Of a stretch of DNA of 7,505 nt, positions 6,194-7,505 are shown piece after piece (the first letter of the stretch is position 1; each line of letters starts with the position of its first letter). The DNA comes from an uncultured Cytophagales bacterium (GTDB taxonomy: Bacteria > Bacteroidota > Bacteroidia > Cytophagales > Amoebophilaceae): contig CAJQOF010000119.1 in assembly GCA_905479855.1 (NCBI GenBank), forward strand, positions 1 to 7,505, read 5' to 3'. Made by a program: the position numbers and the translations under genes. The notes under the pieces are model-generated. The model was not told where the DNA came from and made no database searches. It saw nothing but the letters and a program-made list of their open reading frames with translations.

Positions 6194-7505
6194 ATGAAAT
6201 ATCGCATCCAACCCAAACCTTCCGCCAAGAGCAAAGAGACGCCCTTGATGACGCAGTACAACCAGATAAAAGCAGAATATCCTGGTGCTTTGCTGCTTTT
6301 CCGGATGGGGGACTTCTATGAGACTTTTGGCGAAGACGCGATGAAGGTCAGTAAGATTCTGGACATTGTCCTTACCAAACGGGCCAACGGTGCGGCGGCC
6401 GAAGTAGCGCTAGCGGGATTCCCCTATCATTCGCTGGACGCGCACCTCCCCAAGCTAGTGCGGGCTGGCCATCGTGTAGCTATCTGTGATCAGCTTGAAG
6501 ACCCTAAGCAGGCCAAAGGGCTGGTGAAGCGGGGGGTAACTGAGCTGGTGACGCCGGGCCTTTCTTTCAACGATCAAGTGCTGGACAAGCGGTGCAATAA
6601 TTACTTGGCGTCGCTGCACTTTGACAACGAGGAACTGGGCATTGCTTTCCTGGATCTCTCTACCGGTGAGTTTTTGGTAGCGCAGGGGCCGGTTGTTTAC
6701 ATCGACAAGCTGCTCCAAAGTTTTAGGCCTTCGGAAATAATCCTGAGTAAGAAAAAGCAAAAAGATCTTCAGGAGCTCTTCAAAGACCAGTACAATAGCC
6801 ATTGCTTGGAGGAATGGGTCTATCATTTTGACTACGGCTATGAGATGGTCACCGAACATTTTGGCACGGCCTCGCTCAAAGGGTTTGGTATTGAAAAATT
6901 GCCCTTCGGCATCATTGCCGCAGGCGCAGTGCTGCGCTACCTGGAAGAAACGGAGCACAAAGAGGTAAAGCACATTGCCGCTATTGCCAGGATTGAGGAG
7001 GATACCCACGTATGGCTGGATAAATTCACGATCCGAAACCTGGAGTTACTCTATCCCCAGCAAGAGGAAGGCGTAGCGCTCATTGATGTACTGGACAAGA
7101 CGGTAACGCCCATGGGGGCCCGGCTAATGAAGAAGTGGGTGGTGCTGCCGCTCAAAGATTTGCATGCTATTCAGCGACGGCTAGATACAGTGGAGGTCTT
7201 TGTGGAAGACCCGGCACTGTGGCACAATGTTTTTCAGCCACTGAAACAAGTTGGGGACCTAGAGCGCCTTATCTCCAAAGTTGCTGTAGGAAGAGCCAAC
7301 CCTAGAGAGCTGTTAGCGCTCAAAAAAGCCCTCCAGCAAATAGGCCCCATCCAGCGCCAGCTCCAGGCAAGTAGCCATGAGCTACTACTCAGGCTAAGTG
7401 AAGAGCTGCACCGCTGTGATTACTTGCTAGAGAAGATTGAGAAAACGCTGCACGAAAACCCACCCCTGCTCACCAACCAAGGTGGCTTAATCAAGGATGG
7501 CCTCC
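6194..7505 (+). CDS. mutS: DNA mismatch repair protein MutS, 3' partial
   Basis: The first 437 residues of MutS are present, and the frame runs off the window without a stop. Domain I (about 16-125) carries the mismatch-reading motif LLFRMGDFYETF, whose F41-Y42-E43 supplies the Phe and Glu that stack on and contact the mispaired base, followed by LTKRANGAA and AGFPYHSLDAHLPKLVRAGHRVAICDQLEDP. The connector domain includes LGIAFLDLSTGEF (148-160). The core/lever region contains IRNLELL (280-286), TPMGARLMKKWVVLPL (305-320) and VGDLERLISKVAVGRANPREL (353-373). The clamp and ATPase domains lie beyond the edge. MutS binds base mismatches and small loops after replication and recruits MutL using ATP. 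The start at 6194 gives a short N-terminal tail before ETPLMTQYNQIK, as usual in Bacteroidota. There is no obvious Shine-Dalgarno site. Confidence 0.97.
   Translation, partial: MKYRIQPKPSAKSKETPLMTQYNQIKAEYPGALLLFRMGDFYETFGEDAMKVSKILDIVLTKRANGAAAEVALAGFPYHSLDAHLPKLVRAGHRVAICDQLEDPKQAKGLVKRGVTELVTPGLSFNDQVLDKRCNNYLASLHFDNEELGIAFLDLSTGEFLVAQGPVVYIDKLLQSFRPSEIILSKKKQKDLQELFKDQYNSHCLEEWVYHFDYGYEMVTEHFGTASLKGFGIEKLPFGIIAAGAVLRYLEETEHKEVKHIAAIARIEEDTHVWLDKFTIRNLELLYPQQEEGVALIDVLDKTVTPMGARLMKKWVVLPLKDLHAIQRRLDTVEVFVEDPALWHNVFQPLKQVGDLERLISKVAVGRANPRELLALKKALQQIGPIQRQLQASSHELLLRLSEELHRCDYLLEKIEKTLHENPPLLTNQGGLIKDGL

Noticed and set aside
6455..7009. 184-residue minus-strand frame
   Set aside because: It lies fully within mutS, whose conserved motifs are clear on the plus strand.

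Overview
The window looks like chromosomal DNA from a Bacteroidota bacterium, probably of the Cytophagales or a related order. The evidence is a 73-residue DUF2795-type protein typical of that phylum, a YidD ending in [10 protein letters not shown], a MutS with the LLFRMGDFYETF form of the mismatch-reading motif, and mostly weak or absent Shine-Dalgarno sites. Species cannot be named from the sequence. Rpn-type nuclease genes, present here in decaying tandem copies, are common in host-associated Bacteroidota but are not diagnostic.

Layout. Bases 2-1489 hold the 3' part of a gene for a TPR-like plus periplasmic-binding-protein (type 1) protein; yidD (1570-1800) follows on the same strand. A spacer of about 200 bp with a weak stem-loop leads to the DUF2795 gene (2002-2223). 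That gene converges on, and overlaps by 4 bp, an aspartokinase gene on the minus strand (2220-3542). The aspartokinase gene starts with GTG, a few bases from a phased heptanucleotide repeat (3551-3624). The repeat is interrupted by a 130-bp element with perfect 13-bp inverted ends (3625-3754), and one more heptamer follows on the far side. Dihydrofolate reductase (folA, 3882-4376) diverges from aspartokinase.

Bases 4427-5984 carry two tandem, closely related Rpn-family (PD-(D/E)XK, Transposase_31) copies. Both are broken. The first lacks one T in a short T run, which splits the reading frame between the catalytic Asp and the E-x-Q motif. The second has lost its whole N-terminal catalytic half and is also frameshifted by a 10-bp tandem duplication. 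A 209-bp spacer with several inverted repeats then leads to mutS (6194 onward), which runs off the window.

The intact genes are ordinary housekeeping functions: membrane protein insertion, aspartate-family amino acid synthesis, folate metabolism and mismatch repair. They do not form one pathway. No complete new system is visible. The unusual material is the heptamer array with its inserted small inverted-repeat element, and the decaying Rpn pair, whose C-terminal pieces could still be expressed.
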